DNA of 15,402 bases, taken from contig DOWL01000006.1 of assembly GCA_003519585.1 (NCBI GenBank), forward strand, positions 460 through 15,861, read 5' to 3'. Shown here in pieces: positions 14,004 to 15,402 of the stretch. Origin of the DNA: Nocardioides sp. (GTDB lineage Bacteria; Actinomycetota; Actinomycetes; Propionibacteriales; Nocardioidaceae). The notes below the pieces were generated by a model. It was given only the letters and a program-made list of their open reading frames with translations. It did no database searches and had not been told where the DNA came from. Made by a program: the position numbers and the translations under genes. Numbering within the stretch: the first letter of the stretch is position 1; every line of letters begins with the position of its first letter.

Positions 14004-15269
14004 ATGCGGACGATCGACGTGGGCGACGACTCTCTGAGCGCCGACCAGCTCACCGTGCGGCGGACCAACCTCGGCCTCGTCCTGCGCCGGCTGCGCGACC
14101 ACGGGCCCAGGTCACGGGCCACCCTGGCCACCGAGCTGGGGATGACCCGGTCGGCGGTGTCCACCCTGGTCACGGAGCTGGCCGAGCGTGGCCTGGTCCG
14201 CGTCGGCGGCCTCGAGCGGGGCGCGGTCGGCCGACCCGGCACGACCGTCGAGCTCGACGGCCGCGCCGTGGCCGGACTCGGCGCCGAGATCAACGTCAAC
14301 CACGTCTCGACCGTCGCCGTCGACCTGCGCGGCGAGGTGGTGAGCGAGCACGAGTTGGCCCTCGACGCGCGCACGGTGTCCGCCGAGGAGGTGCTCGAGC
14401 GGTTGGCGGAACTGGTCACCGAGACGGTGGCCGACCTCGATCGTCGCGGTGCCGAACCGGTGGGGCTCACGGTCGGTGTCGCCGGGCTCGTCGACCGCGA
14501 GCGCAAGGTGCTCACCCACGGGCCCAACCTCGGTTGGCGGGACGTACCGGTCGGCGACCTGCTCACCGACCGGCTCGGGTCGGCGTACCCGGTCACGGTC
14601 GACAACGAAGCCAACCTCGCCGCGATCGCCGAGGCCACTCCGGGTGACCCGGACCGACGGGATGTCTTGGTGATCTTCGGCGAGGTCGGCGTCGGTGGCG
14701 GCATCGTGGCCGAAGGCCGGCTGCTCCGCGGGCGCCACGGATACGCCGGCGAGTTCGGCCACATGACCGTCGAACCGCAGGGTCGCCGTTGTGGCTGTGG
14801 CCGGGTCGGCTGCTGGGAGACCCTCGTCGGCCTGCCGGCCTTGCTCGACCGGGCGGCCGACCCGGACGACCCGGTGCGTGACCCCGCGCTCCCGATCGAC
14901 GCTCGGCTGGCCGAGCTGAACCGCCGCGCGGAGCTCGGCGACATCCGCACCCTCGACGCCTTCGCCCAGGTGGGTGGCTGGGTGGGGGCCGGTGCCGCGC
15001 TGCTGGTCAACGCGCTCAACCCGGCGGCCGTCGTGCTCGGCGGCTACTTCGCCGCCGTGGGAGAGCAGATGCGCCCGGCCATCGAGACCCGGCTGCGCGC
15101 CGGGGTGCTCGCGCCCGAGGCTGGCGGCACGCGCGTCGAGCTGTCGCGCCTGGGGTTCACCGCCTCGGTCCGCGGCGGAGCCGAGCTCTCCCTCGAGAGC
15201 GTCTTCACCGATCCGACCCGGGTCGCGCGCCGTGCCGTCGCGGACGTCGTAGAAGGGGCCGTGCGATGA
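14004..15269 (+). CDS. ROK-family transcriptional repressor 2 (XylR-like)
   Basis: A 421-residue regulator with an N-terminal winged helix (about 20-68, [28 protein letters not shown]) and a C-terminal ROK sugar-binding domain. The zinc site is intact: His253 in GEFGH with Glu250, and Cys263, Cys265, Cys270 in CGCGRVGC. The catalytic-base motif reads DNEAN with Glu202 in place of the kinase aspartate, as in XylR-type repressors, so it senses rather than phosphorylates sugar. The start codon is the ATG at 14004, with GGAGGT upstream. Its stop overlaps the start of the ABC ATPase gene (ATGA), so the two are translationally coupled. It likely represses its own operon through the palindrome upstream. 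The sugar is unknown. Confidence 0.92.
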   Translation: MRTIDVGDDSLSADQLTVRRTNLGLVLRRLRDHGPRSRATLATELGMTRSAVSTLVTELAERGLVRVGGLERGAVGRPGTTVELDGRAVAGLGAEINVNHVSTVAVDLRGEVVSEHELALDARTVSAEEVLERLAELVTETVADLDRRGAEPVGLTVGVAGLVDRERKVLTHGPNLGWRDVPVGDLLTDRLGSAYPVTVDNEANLAAIAEATPGDPDRRDVLVIFGEVGVGGGIVAEGRLLRGRHGYAGEFGHMTVEPQGRRCGCGRVGCWETLVGLPALLDRAADPDDPVRDPALPIDARLAELNRRAELGDIRTLDAFAQVGGWVGAGAALLVNALNPAAVVLGGYFAAVGEQMRPAIETRLRAGVLAPEAGGTRVELSRLGFTASVRGGAELSLESVFTDPTRVARRAVADVVEGAVR

Positions 15270-15402
15270 CCGATCTGCTGCTCACGATGTCCGGCATCGT
15301 CAAGGAGTTCCCCGGGGTCCGGGCCCTTGGTGGTGTCGACCTCGACGTACGTGCGGGCGAGGTGCACTGCCTGCTCGGCCAGAACGGCGCGGGCAAGTCG
15401 AC
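15266..15402 (+). CDS. sugar ABC transporter ATP-binding protein, RbsA/MglA type (3' end outside window)
   Basis: Only the first 45 codons are present. They begin [20 protein letters not shown] and reach a Walker A motif GQNGAGKS at 38-45. The [21 protein letters not shown] pattern is typical of the double-domain ATPases of CUT2 sugar importers (ribose, xylose, galactose). The ATG lies within the stop codon of the ROK repressor, a coupled arrangement that strongly suggests a single operon for sugar uptake. The permease and binding protein would lie beyond the right edge. Which sugar is carried cannot be told from this part. Confidence 0.85.
   Translation, partial: MTDLLLTMSGIVKEFPGVRALGGVDLDVRAGEVHCLLGQNGAGKS

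Overview
The window is high-GC throughout, uses many GTG starts and has densely packed genes. It has gene families typical of a high-GC actinobacterium: oligoribonuclease, a MauE/thioredoxin pair, ROK regulators and sigma-54-type regulators lacking the sigma-54 contact loop. A member of Nocardioides or a relative is my best guess, by general resemblance only. I see no insertion sequence, prophage, CRISPR array or rRNA. The only RNA gene is a tRNA-His.

Left third (1-4937): two tandem paralogous GAF/AAA+/Fis-type regulators on the minus strand, the first cut by the window edge, are divergent from a type I Baeyer-Villiger monooxygenase. The shared 241-bp control region holds several inverted repeats. 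This reads as a ketone-oxidation gene with its own activator(s). A minus-strand tRNA-His (GTG anticodon) lies directly behind the monooxygenase, followed by oligoribonuclease (orn).

Middle (5709-8172): divergent from orn is a compact run of mauE-like membrane protein, membrane-anchored DsbA-like thioredoxin (CPYC) and an adenosine-deaminase-family enzyme, closed by a clear stem-loop terminator. The first two probably form an extracytoplasmic thiol-redox pair. The deaminase may only be co-transcribed.

Then come an orphan LuxR-type response regulator, a 788-residue secreted protein with five bacterial Ig-like repeats and a proline-rich hinge, and an AlkZ/YcaQ-like winged-helix protein that seems to lack the family's catalytic glutamine motif.

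Right end (12552-15402): two successive ROK-family regulators. The second is preceded by a perfect 20-bp palindrome and overlaps (ATGA) the start of a sugar-type ABC transporter ATPase cut by the window edge. This looks like the start of a sugar-uptake operon under ROK control.

Across the window, several genes lack a Shine-Dalgarno sequence but carry a -10-like hexamer 6-7 nt before the start codon, as expected for leaderless transcripts. No plainly new defence or mobile system is visible. The most notable points are the degenerate tandem regulators, the operator-rich intergenic regions and the leaderless promoter pattern.
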